From the NCBI GenBank assembly GCA_025455205.1, contig JALOMZ010000061.1, positions 1-8,375 on the forward strand: a stretch of DNA of 8,375 nucleotides. Reading direction: 5' to 3'. A program made the position numbers and the translations under genes. The DNA is from Chitinophagaceae bacterium (GTDB lineage Bacteria > Bacteroidota > Bacteroidia > Chitinophagales > Chitinophagaceae). The notes under the pieces were generated by a model, which saw nothing but the letters and a program-made list of their open reading frames with translations, was not told the DNA's origin and did not search any database. Shown piece by piece: positions 1 through 6,100 of this stretch (position 1 is its first letter; each line of letters starts with the position of its first letter).

Positions 1-1244
1 AGTAACGTAAAGGGATAGAAGCCGGCAGGGGTTATCATTTTGAGTGGTTCCTGGTTAACCCAGTGATAGTCCGTGTAATATCCGATGCTTTTGTTCCAGC
101 AGTACTCGTTAATAAGTTCTGCCCGTTTGGATGCTTTCTTCAGGAATCCGGTGCTTTTGGCCTGGTTGCCGGTTTGCTGATAGGCGCGGGCCAGCACGGT
201 TTCCAGCCGGCAGAGCAGGGCGTTGAGGTCTACAGGAATGATGTGGGTGGTTTGGATGGTATGGATGTTTTTGCCATCCGCAAACCAGCGGGTACTGAAA
301 TCCCATCCACTGGCGGCACCGGCGCGGAGGTGCTGCCAGGCCTCAGCATGGAGTTGCCGGTCCATGGCTTTTTGTGCGGATTCATCGCGAAAGCGCATGG
401 TGGCCATTTTCTCCATGGCAAATGTGTCGGCGGTGAGCACGTCCTCTCGATAACTCTCCTGGCGGGGCTGATCGCTGTCGTCCCAATAGCGGTTCAGCAG
501 TCCGCCATCCGGCATTTTCACTACGGCGTATTTGGCCTGCCCGGGTGTAATGTCTTCGGCGCCCCGCATCCAGTAGTCGTATTCCTTTTGCAGCGCGGGG
601 AGGTAGCGGCCATAAACGCGTGGACCATGCAGGGAAGCCAGCAATTCCACCATAAGGGCAAAGAAAGGAGGCTGTGATCGGCTGAGGTAATAGCTGCGGT
701 TGCCGTTAGGTATATGGCCATAGGTGATGATGAGATAGGAGAAATTGGCTACCATCTGTTCGATGATCTGTTCTTCGCCGCTTTCCTTAAGGCCCAGCAT
801 GGTGAAATAGGAGTCCCAGTAGTAGATTTCGCGGAACCGGCCGCCGGGCACGATATAGGCATTGGGCAGCGGCAGCAGGGAACTGCCTTCCCGGGCTGTA
901 TCGGGCTGCCGCCTCAATACTGACCAGAGGGTTTGGATGTGCTTCACCACATCCTGTTCCCGGCTTTCGTAGCCCGATTGTGGTGCTGCCGGTACATGGA
1001 AATTGTCCTCCACAAATTTCCGCAGGTTCAGGCCGGGCCCTTTAGCCTTTTCATAGTCCTGCAGGATGTCTTTCACCGGCCGCTTGGGGGTGCAGTCCAC
1101 AAAGGTTTTGCCATCGGGGAATACGCGTTGCATTTGCACGTCGTGAAACAGCGGTCCATAGAGTTGGTCGGGGGTGGGCGGCCACTGTGCCAGTGCGCCG
1201 GCCAGGGGTAGCAGACTGCTCAGAAAAAAAGCAAGCAATTTCAT
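1..1244 (-). CDS. treA: Exported alpha,alpha-trehalase, GH37 (3' end beyond window)
   Basis: Hydrolyses trehalose to two glucoses, most likely in the periplasm. The visible 414 codons begin at the ATG at 1244 with a signal peptide (hydrophobic core about residues 3-17, predicted type I cleavage after Ala-Leu-Ala at 19). GH37 signature 1 is present as PGGRFREIYYWDSY at residues 133-146. The general-acid aspartate is seen in ASGWDFSTRW (Asp315), equivalent from memory to Asp312 of E. coli TreA. Further family blocks are NGNRSYYLSRSQPP (about 180-193) and PRQESYREDV (about 260-269). The second signature and catalytic base fall outside the window, so intactness cannot be judged. GH37 enzymes are about 500-560 residues, so roughly a quarter is missing. 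The gene follows VHPO-A in the same direction after 95 bases containing a strong inverted repeat, so it may have its own transcript. treA is used by analogy with the periplasmic E. coli enzyme. Confidence 0.95.
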   Translation of the reverse strand, partial: MKLLAFFLSSLLPLAGALAQWPPTPDQLYGPLFHDVQMQRVFPDGKTFVDCTPKRPVKDILQDYEKAKGPGLNLRKFVEDNFHVPAAPQSGYESREQDVVKHIQTLWSVLRRQPDTAREGSSLLPLPNAYIVPGGRFREIYYWDSYFTMLGLKESGEEQIIEQMVANFSYLIITYGHIPNGNRSYYLSRSQPPFFALMVELLASLHGPRVYGRYLPALQKEYDYWMRGAEDITPGQAKYAVVKMPDGGLLNRYWDDSDQPRQESYREDVLTADTFAMEKMATMRFRDESAQKAMDRQLHAEAWQHLRAGAASGWDFSTRWFADGKNIHTIQTTHIIPVDLNALLCRLETVLARAYQQTGNQAKSTGFLKKASKRAELINEYCWNKSIGYYTDYHWVNQEPLKMITPAGFYPFTL

Positions 1245-1270
1245 AGGGCTGTTATTGGAGGGGAAAGGTA

Positions 1271-1308
1271 CGGCAGCCCCTCCATCAATGCAGGTACCCG
1301 GGCTGCCG
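1271..1308. repeat. GC-rich 9-bp inverted repeat, possible terminator or leader hairpin
   Basis: CGGCAGCCC at 1271-1279 pairs perfectly with GGGCTGCCG at 1300-1308 across a 20-base loop. It lies between the VHPO-A stop and the trehalase start. Read on the plus strand the stem is followed by CTTTTATTA, which looks terminator-like, but no plus-strand gene is visible. Read on the minus strand it is followed by TACCTTTCCCC, a poor uridine tract. It may act as a weak terminator after VHPO-A or as a stable hairpin in the 5' leader of the trehalase mRNA. The pairing is certain; the role is a guess. Confidence 0.45.
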
Positions 1309-1339
1309 CTTTTATTATGAGCAGGCTGTATGCCACCAT

Positions 1340-2890
1340 TTATTCTCCGGCTCCATCTGTTTTTCCTCTTTCTATGGCAAATCCTCCCACGCGTTGCCCG
1401 CATATGAGTCCCTGTTCGCAGTCGCTGCGGTAGTGGATGGCGCCATAGAGGCGGCTGATGCTGGCTTCGCGGGCCATGGCCTGGTAGGATTCAGCCTTGT
1501 CCTTTAAAATGAAGCCCAGCACTGTGGCGGCGGCTCCGCTGAAGGTACTGTGGCCGCTGGTATAGGAGGGGAAGTTGGGAAGTCCTACTACTGTCTTGAT
1601 GCGGTTGTCCATTTGGAATGGCCTCGGGTTGAAGTAGAAGTATTTGGCATCCCAGCAGGCAATGGCGCCATCCATCATGGCTGTGTTCAGCAGCGCCAGG
1701 TTGCGGGCCCAGCGCACTTCGCTGAAATTGCGCTGCACAAAATCTTCGCATGCAATGGCGTTCCAGTGCCCGGGCGGCGTGTAGGTGCCCACCCCATCGG
1801 CCCAGAATTGGGCGATGCGGATCTGCTCGCGCGTGGGGTTGCGGGCATATTCATACACTTCGGCCAGTTCGTTTTTGAATTGCTGGCTGCTGGTGGAGGG
1901 CGGAGCGGGCGGTCGTATGCTGATGAGTGTGGTACTGTCGAAGTTCCAGGTGCGCACACGACCAAATAACATGAGCATACCTGGGCGGGCGGGGAATTCC
2001 TGGCTCAGCCAGGGTGCTTCGCCCCTTGCTATGGCATCCTGCCGGAACTGCGCTTCGATGGCGGCACTGCCTCCGGCCTGACCGGCACGGTCGGTGCGCG
2101 CACGGGCAACAAATTTGAGTGCCACTGACCGGCCGAGGGCAAAGCCTGCGTCGAGGTCGCTGCGCACGTTGGCGCCGCTGGCTATGCGGGCCTGCAGGTG
2201 CTCATTCACCTTTTCCTGCACAAAAGCCTGTTCACCCGGGAAGAGCAGCTTCATCATTTCCCACATCACGCCAGCTACCGTGGCATCTTCGCTGGGGTAG
2301 CTGGGCAGATCGGTCTTGGGGACCAATGCTGTCACTGTATTGCTGACGTTGTAAGGAGCCGCGCGATTGTACAGTTTTTTGTAATGGTAGCAGGCTACCA
2401 GGGCATCGTAGCAGGCGGCGCTGATGTAGGCATAGGCCCGGGCGGCATAGGGCGGGTTGGAAAAGGGGAAATACGGGTAGGCCAGTGGGTTGTTGGCGTC
2501 GGGCACAGGATAAGTGCCATCGGGGTTGTTCACCGGCGGGAGGTTGTATTTGGCCACCAGTTCCCGCGTAATCTCGTTCCAGCGCAGCACGGCGCCAGCG
2601 CTCCAGTATTGGAGGGCTTCGTGCTCCCTGCTGTCCATAGAGGCCTGGGAACTTTTGATCTCATTGATCTGTGCGGTGTAATCAGGGCCGGCCGGGGCAC
2701 CAGGTGCAGGCACGGCAAACTCATCGGGTGCGTTGAGCAGTATGGGCTTCCAGGTGCCTGCATTCAGGTCTGTTTTAGCCGGGTTGAGTGCCGGGAATGC
2801 CTGACTCCGGTCGGATATGCTTTTGCTGCAGCCCCAAAGCAGGAGCAGGGCGGGCAGCAGGGAAATGATATGTTTGGGTATGGACTTCAT
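1340..2890 (-). CDS. Vanadium-dependent haloperoxidase / PAP2-superfamily lipoprotein (VHPO-A)
   Basis: Lipoprotein of 516 residues with the PAP2/vanadium-haloperoxidase active site. Such enzymes either oxidise halide with H2O2 using bound vanadate or act as acid phosphatases; the sequence does not decide which. All three motif blocks are canonical: K416-x6-R423-P424, then SGH at 445-447 within PSYTSGHSTFSG, then S479-R480-x5-H486-x3-D490. His486 would bind vanadate or form the phospho-intermediate, and His447 would be acid/base. A PPGHW block (372-376) is shared with the other paralogue. The start at ATG 2890 gives a clean lipoprotein signal ending in LWGC, with Cys21 as the lipidated residue; an in-frame ATG at 2929 adds 13 residues that look unlike a signal peptide. 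Residues about 22-90 are a Pro/Ala-rich, low-conservation lead-in. It is the last of the VHPO-barrel-VHPO trio. Many relatives are annotated only as phosphatase PAP2 family protein. Confidence 0.9.
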   Translation of the reverse strand: MKSIPKHIISLLPALLLLWGCSKSISDRSQAFPALNPAKTDLNAGTWKPILLNAPDEFAVPAPGAPAGPDYTAQINEIKSSQASMDSREHEALQYWSAGAVLRWNEITRELVAKYNLPPVNNPDGTYPVPDANNPLAYPYFPFSNPPYAARAYAYISAACYDALVACYHYKKLYNRAAPYNVSNTVTALVPKTDLPSYPSEDATVAGVMWEMMKLLFPGEQAFVQEKVNEHLQARIASGANVRSDLDAGFALGRSVALKFVARARTDRAGQAGGSAAIEAQFRQDAIARGEAPWLSQEFPARPGMLMLFGRVRTWNFDSTTLISIRPPAPPSTSSQQFKNELAEVYEYARNPTREQIRIAQFWADGVGTYTPPGHWNAIACEDFVQRNFSEVRWARNLALLNTAMMDGAIACWDAKYFYFNPRPFQMDNRIKTVVGLPNFPSYTSGHSTFSGAAATVLGFILKDKAESYQAMAREASISRLYGAIHYRSDCEQGLICGQRVGGFAIERGKTDGAGE

Positions 2891-2904
2891 GAGGATTCCG
2901 TTTG

Positions 2905-2937
2905 GCTTGCTGTACCCGGTAATGGGCATCAGCAAGC
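2905..2937. repeat. Inverted repeat in the VHPO-A leader
   Basis: GCTTGCTG at 2905-2912 is the exact reverse complement of CAGCAAGC at 2930-2937. The 17-base loop holds a further CCC/GGG pairing, so the RNA could fold into a two-part stem. On the minus strand the hairpin ends about 14 bases before the VHPO-A ATG and covers an alternative in-frame ATG at 2929. It could affect start choice or mRNA stability; no regulator can be named. Confidence 0.4.
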
Positions 2938-2970
2938 AGATTCTAGGTTAAATATTTTACATGGGGGTGG

Positions 2971-3912
2971 TCAGGGTTTTTTCTTGCTGTCATGCCCTTT
3001 CGCAAAATGGAATATCCAGGCCATGCCTGCGTACAGGGTGTAGCTCTGCCCCATGTTGCGGCCGGAAACCACATAATTGCCACCGCCCAGCAGGGTCAGG
3101 GGCTTGATCCAGGCTTCTTCCTTCTTGACATGCAGGCCCAGGCGGGTGGCATTCATCTGGTTGCTGATGAATGGCATGTTGTTACGGGTGATATCGAAAT
3201 CGAATCCGCCCTGGGTAGTCCAGTTGTCGGCCATAGCTTCCAGTACCAGGGTGTTGGTGCGATAGCCCAGGCGGAGATTCCATTGGGTGGCATTGGGCAT
3301 ATCCACTTCTGTGCTGTAGTGAAGAGCGTTGCTGTAGTAGGCGTTGCGGTCGAGGGATACATTACTCCGCCATACATAGGTGGCGCTGGCGGTGGCAAAC
3401 CAGCCGTTCACGATGTAGTCTGCCATGATGCGGGCACTCAGGTTGGTGCTGCCCAGGCCAATGCTGAAGGGCAGCATATCCTTGCTGTAATTGCTCAGGG
3501 GGGTGCTCATTCCCAGCAGTCCGATGGCGCTGAGCTTGCCCTGCCCCAACTGCCAGGTTTGGGGCTTGTACTTCAACCAGAGGCCCAGGTCTTGCAGCCC
3601 TTCCTGGCCCTTCCATTGTCCGGCACTGGCATTGGTTTTCACATACGACAGGTTGTAGAATACGGCCAGGTTCTTGCGAATGCCATACATGCCCATAAGG
3701 GCAAGCTGCTGGTTGCTGACCGTGCCGAGGTTGAGGTTTTCGCGCTTGAGGGTGCCTTCCCAGTATTGGTGCCAGGCACTGTAGCTGTATAGAGGTCCGG
3801 TGCACAGGTCGCCCTTGCCCATGAACAGGGCGTCGGCGTCAGTTTGTGCAAGGGCCTGCTGCCGGAGGCTGCAACAAAGGATGCAGCACATCCATATGCA
3901 GATGTGTTTCAT
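2971..3912 (-). CDS. Outer-membrane beta-barrel protein (transporter-like)
   Basis: Exported protein of 313 residues. It starts at ATG 3912 with a short signal peptide (MKH, hydrophobic stretch to about 16, type I cleavage after Ala-Leu-Ala at 22). The mature part is built of alternating polar/hydrophobic strands rich in Tyr, Trp, Gly and Asn, for example GLQDLGLWLKYKP, SARIMADYIVNGWF and QWNLRLGYRTNTLVLEAM, and the last strand ends YAGMAWIFHF. This is typical of a small outer-membrane barrel of the transporter / MetA-pathway (Phenol_MetA_deg-like) type, a family assignment made from general resemblance only. After the terminal aromatic residue there is a Lys-rich tail of ten residues. The signal peptide is unusually rich in cysteine (five within residues 5-14). 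The frame is open upstream to an ATG at 4005, but those 31 residues do not look like a signal sequence. Its place between two haloperoxidase-like lipoproteins suggests a related role, perhaps passage of a substrate or product. Confidence 0.82.
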   Translation of the reverse strand: MKHICIWMCCILCCSLRQQALAQTDADALFMGKGDLCTGPLYSYSAWHQYWEGTLKRENLNLGTVSNQQLALMGMYGIRKNLAVFYNLSYVKTNASAGQWKGQEGLQDLGLWLKYKPQTWQLGQGKLSAIGLLGMSTPLSNYSKDMLPFSIGLGSTNLSARIMADYIVNGWFATASATYVWRSNVSLDRNAYYSNALHYSTEVDMPNATQWNLRLGYRTNTLVLEAMADNWTTQGGFDFDITRNNMPFISNQMNATRLGLHVKKEEAWIKPLTLLGGGNYVVSGRNMGQSYTLYAGMAWIFHFAKGHDSKKKP

Positions 3913-3952
3913 GATGATCGTGGATTTCTGATGTGTAAGAAATGGTGCGCAT

Positions 3953-3978
3953 ACCATGCAGTCTGCCGATTGCATGGT
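3953..3978. repeat. Inverted repeat upstream of the barrel gene
   Basis: ACCATGCA (3953-3960) and TGCATGGT (3971-3978) form a perfect 8-bp stem with a 10-base loop, 41-66 bases upstream of the barrel-protein start. The ACCAT part can alternatively pair with ATGGT at 3942-3946, so two mutually exclusive hairpins are possible. There is no uridine tract, so this is not a classical terminator. It may be an operator or leader structure. Confidence 0.35.
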
Positions 3979-4006
3979 GTATCGTTCAGCATGCTGTTTG
4001 GGCATA

Positions 4007-4025
4007 CTGTTTCAGCCTGTTTCAG
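4007..4025. repeat. Tandem 9-mer CTGTTTCAG with 1-base spacer
   Basis: CTGTTTCAG occurs at 4007-4015 and again at 4017-4025, a 10-bp period equal to about one helical turn. Each copy is itself an interrupted palindrome (CTG-TTT-CAG). It sits just after the VHPO-B stop and about 95 bases upstream of the barrel gene. Such spacing fits a protein-binding site, but chance cannot be excluded. Confidence 0.3.
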
Positions 4026-4032
4026 ATGCGTG

Positions 4033-5358
4033 CTACTTCTTCATCTTGAGCTTGGTCACTACCAGTTCGCCCACTTTCTTGCCAGATTCCGTACTCACGA
4101 GGCAGGAGGGATGGAAGTGAATGCCCCCATAGAAGCGGGCCAGGTTGTTTTCCTCTGCCGCATGCCGGAACGATTTGAAGCTGCGGCTGGGGATGCCAAA
4201 TTCCAGTTCGGTGGTATCGGTATAGGAAAAATTGTCGCCGAATACCTTGGTCAGCGCTTCGGCTGCCGCTGCACTGGTGGTACTGTGGCCGCAGGTGTAT
4301 TCGGGGAAGGCCGGTGTTTGCAGCAGCGGGCGCCATTCGGGGTCCATGTACTTGTTGATGATGGTCTCCGGACGCGCATAGTTGCTGCGGTATTTTTCAT
4401 CCCAGCATTGAATGAAGGCGTCGAACTTGGCGATAGACGTAATGGCATAGGCATATACCGTTTCCGCAAAGTCTGCTTTGGCCTGCTGGGCGGCAATACC
4501 CACGATGCCCATCCAGTGGCCGGGCGGGGAGAATTTCTTCGTGCTGAACATCACGTGCCCGCTCACATTGAGCTTGAAGGGGTTGTCGTCCCAGAAATTG
4601 GCGATGTGTTCCTGCTCCGGTGTCAGGTTCTCCACGGCATCCTTAACGGCTTTCACCTGCTGGTAATAGGCTCCATTGGTGTCGGTCATGTTGAAGGGCG
4701 CGGGTGGTGGTGGCGCAAACTGGCTGGAACTGTCCATTACCAGGGGCCTGATCTCCCGCCAGTTGGGTTCCACGGCATCGGCGTACATGGGCGGGGTGGG
4801 CACCCAGCGTCCGGGCACGTCCATCACAGTGTATTTCTGGCTGCCCCGGGTGGCGGCATAATTGTCGCCCTTGCTCCAGGCAATCATGGCTTTGGATATG
4901 GTATCGGCAAAGGCCTTGCTCTGGGCTTCCTCGTCATCGGGCAGTCCCTTATCACGGGCCATGGAGAGGATACTGTCGCGGAAGTCCTGCATACTGCCTT
5001 CGGGGAAGGTAACGGCCTCACCTACCTGAATAAAGGCCAGCAGGGCAGCCAGGTGGAAATTGACCTTATCGCCCTGTGGTTTGGGCATCTCTTTCAGGTC
5101 GGTGATCTGCCCTGCCAGCGATTGGTATCGGTCAGGGAAGCCGGCAGCGATCACTTCGTAGGCTGCGATGGAGGCATAGGTATAGTTGCGGGAAGCCACA
5201 ATGGGCGGAAAGTTATTGCCCATCACCACGCGGTTCAGCTCATGCACGGTTTGGCTGAAGCGCAAGGGATCGCTGAGGTAGCCCTTGTATTCAGTGCTCG
5301 GGGTGCATGCCTGTAGCAGCAGGAGGATGGAAATAATTCCTATGAATATTTTTTTCAT
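4033..5358 (-). CDS. Vanadium haloperoxidase-like lipoprotein with variant active site (VHPO-B)
   Basis: Lipoprotein of 441 residues with the vanadium-haloperoxidase/PAP2 fold. ATG 5358 begins a signal with a lysine n-region and a lipobox ending LQAC (Cys18 lipidated). The ligand blocks are K322-x6-R329-P330, then TCGH with C356-G357-H358, then R408-x5-H414. A PPGHW block (278-282) is shared with VHPO-A. Two positions differ from the canonical motif: the Ser of SGH is Cys356, and the Asp that usually follows the last His by four is Ser418. The ligand spacing (7, 27, 52 and 6 residues) equals what I recall for the Zobellia galactanivorans iodoperoxidase ZgVIPO1 (K324, R331, S358, R410, H416), so an iodoperoxidase-like relative is plausible. 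Halide choice, or phosphatase activity instead, cannot be read from sequence. It precedes the barrel gene by 120 bases on the same strand. The N-terminal 250 residues form the helical part and carry no motif I recognise. Confidence 0.87.
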   Translation of the reverse strand: MKKIFIGIISILLLLQACTPSTEYKGYLSDPLRFSQTVHELNRVVMGNNFPPIVASRNYTYASIAAYEVIAAGFPDRYQSLAGQITDLKEMPKPQGDKVNFHLAALLAFIQVGEAVTFPEGSMQDFRDSILSMARDKGLPDDEEAQSKAFADTISKAMIAWSKGDNYAATRGSQKYTVMDVPGRWVPTPPMYADAVEPNWREIRPLVMDSSSQFAPPPPAPFNMTDTNGAYYQQVKAVKDAVENLTPEQEHIANFWDDNPFKLNVSGHVMFSTKKFSPPGHWMGIVGIAAQQAKADFAETVYAYAITSIAKFDAFIQCWDEKYRSNYARPETIINKYMDPEWRPLLQTPAFPEYTCGHSTTSAAAAEALTKVFGDNFSYTDTTELEFGIPSRSFKSFRHAAEENNLARFYGGIHFHPSCLVSTESGKKVGELVVTKLKMKK

Positions 5359-5407
5359 ATGTTTCAATGAATGCTTGATGGATGATGTACGGAATAGCCC
5401 ATGCAAA

Positions 5408-5423
5408 CCTCCGTATGCGGAGG
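5408..5423. repeat. Short GC-rich hairpin before VHPO-B
   Basis: CCTCCG (5408-5413) and CGGAGG (5418-5423) form a perfect 6-bp stem with a 4-base loop. On the minus strand it follows the stop of the small membrane-protein gene by about 35 bases and is trailed only by TTTGCAT, a weak uridine tract. It may be a weak terminator separating the GH65/membrane-protein unit from the VHPO unit, or a leader hairpin of VHPO-B, whose start is 49 bases further on. Confidence 0.35.
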
Positions 5424-5457
5424 GTGCGGGCCCATGATAAAAATCAATGAATTGCCA

Positions 5458-6090
5458 TTACAGCAATGTTTCCGGGGGTATCCAACTGCCTTCAATGAAT
5501 GGGTGGCCGCACATATGGGGCGACCGTATGGCCGGGCTGCTGCTGGCTGCGGCCGGGTCAGGCAATGTCCACAGCGTGCAATTGTCGTCGTAATCGCCGA
5601 GGTAGTTGCTGATGTATACCGGGGCAGATTTCTTTGCACCGGAATCCTTGTTGAACTGAAACGCCAGGGAGGCAAAAGCATCGCGGGCCGAAAGCAGCTG
5701 TTGCATCTCGGCATGCGGCAGGCAGCGCACGTACATGCGGCCATCGGCAAGGCGCCGCTCTACATAACGATAGTGAACGCCATTGATCACGATATCGCCT
5801 TCCACCGCTTCCCATCCGGTCCAGTTGGTGGTATAGGGAAGGCTGAGGTCCACACTTAATTCTACCAGGGAGGCCGGATCGTAACTGCGGTTGTCGATAC
5901 GGGCCTGCACGGCGTGGTCTGCACGATGCTGCAGCCATTCCACCAGCAGGCGGTAGCCGGCCGCGTTGAACAGCAGGATGCCCAGGATTGCTATGATGGC
6001 CAGTTTTCTCAAACGATTCGAAAAATAGGTTTTTTCCCTGAATCCGCTAACAGGTGCAACAATTTGCCATGCAGAATCATGGATACGCAT
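5458..6090 (-). CDS. Single-pass membrane protein of unknown function
   Basis: Function not recognised. The 210-residue reading begins at ATG 6090, only 10 bases after the GH65 stop, which suggests co-transcription and perhaps translational coupling. One hydrophobic helix lies at about residues 29-45 (LAIIAILGILLFNAAGY), preceded by basic residues, so the rest (about 55-210) is probably periplasmic. The soluble part has beta-rich stretches such as VEGDIVINGVHYRYVERR (about 97-113), a cysteine in YVRCLPHAEM, and a tail with CGHPF and WIPPE. The first 26 residues look unlike a natural N-terminus. A TTG at 6012 would give a 184-residue protein starting MRKLAIIA, a more typical signal-anchor, so the true start may be there. 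I have the impression that similar small anchored proteins occur widely in Bacteroidota, but I cannot name the family. The Ala/Ser/Pro-rich stretch around 178-191 may be a linker. Confidence 0.75.
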   Translation of the reverse strand: MRIHDSAWQIVAPVSGFREKTYFSNRLRKLAIIAILGILLFNAAGYRLLVEWLQHRADHAVQARIDNRSYDPASLVELSVDLSLPYTTNWTGWEAVEGDIVINGVHYRYVERRLADGRMYVRCLPHAEMQQLLSARDAFASLAFQFNKDSGAKKSAPVYISNYLGDYDDNCTLWTLPDPAAASSSPAIRSPHMCGHPFIEGSWIPPETLL

Positions 6091-6100
6091 TCCATTACTG

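Noticed and set aside
63..677. Plus-strand open frame of 204 codons at the left end
   Set aside because: Antisense to the GH37 trehalase, whose minus-strand frame is continuous from 1244 to the window edge and carries family signatures.
2198..3043. Plus-strand open frame of 281 codons
   Set aside because: Antisense to VHPO-A. Low-complexity Gly/Val/Arg translation, no motif, and it crosses a gene boundary.
3913..4005. Upstream in-frame ATG at 4005 for the barrel gene
   Set aside because: It would add 31 residues without signal-peptide character ahead of a good signal peptide starting at 3912, and would place coding sequence over the repeat cluster.
3844..5316. Long open frame of 490 codons on the plus strand
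   Set aside because: It lies wholly antisense to VHPO-B and its spacer. The translation is Gly/His/Val-rich with no coherent domain, as expected from an antisense shadow of a GC-biased gene, while the minus-strand frame has clear motifs.
5359..5406. Upstream extension of VHPO-B to 5406
   Set aside because: It adds 16 residues before a well-formed lipoprotein signal beginning MKKIF at 5358; no support for the longer start.
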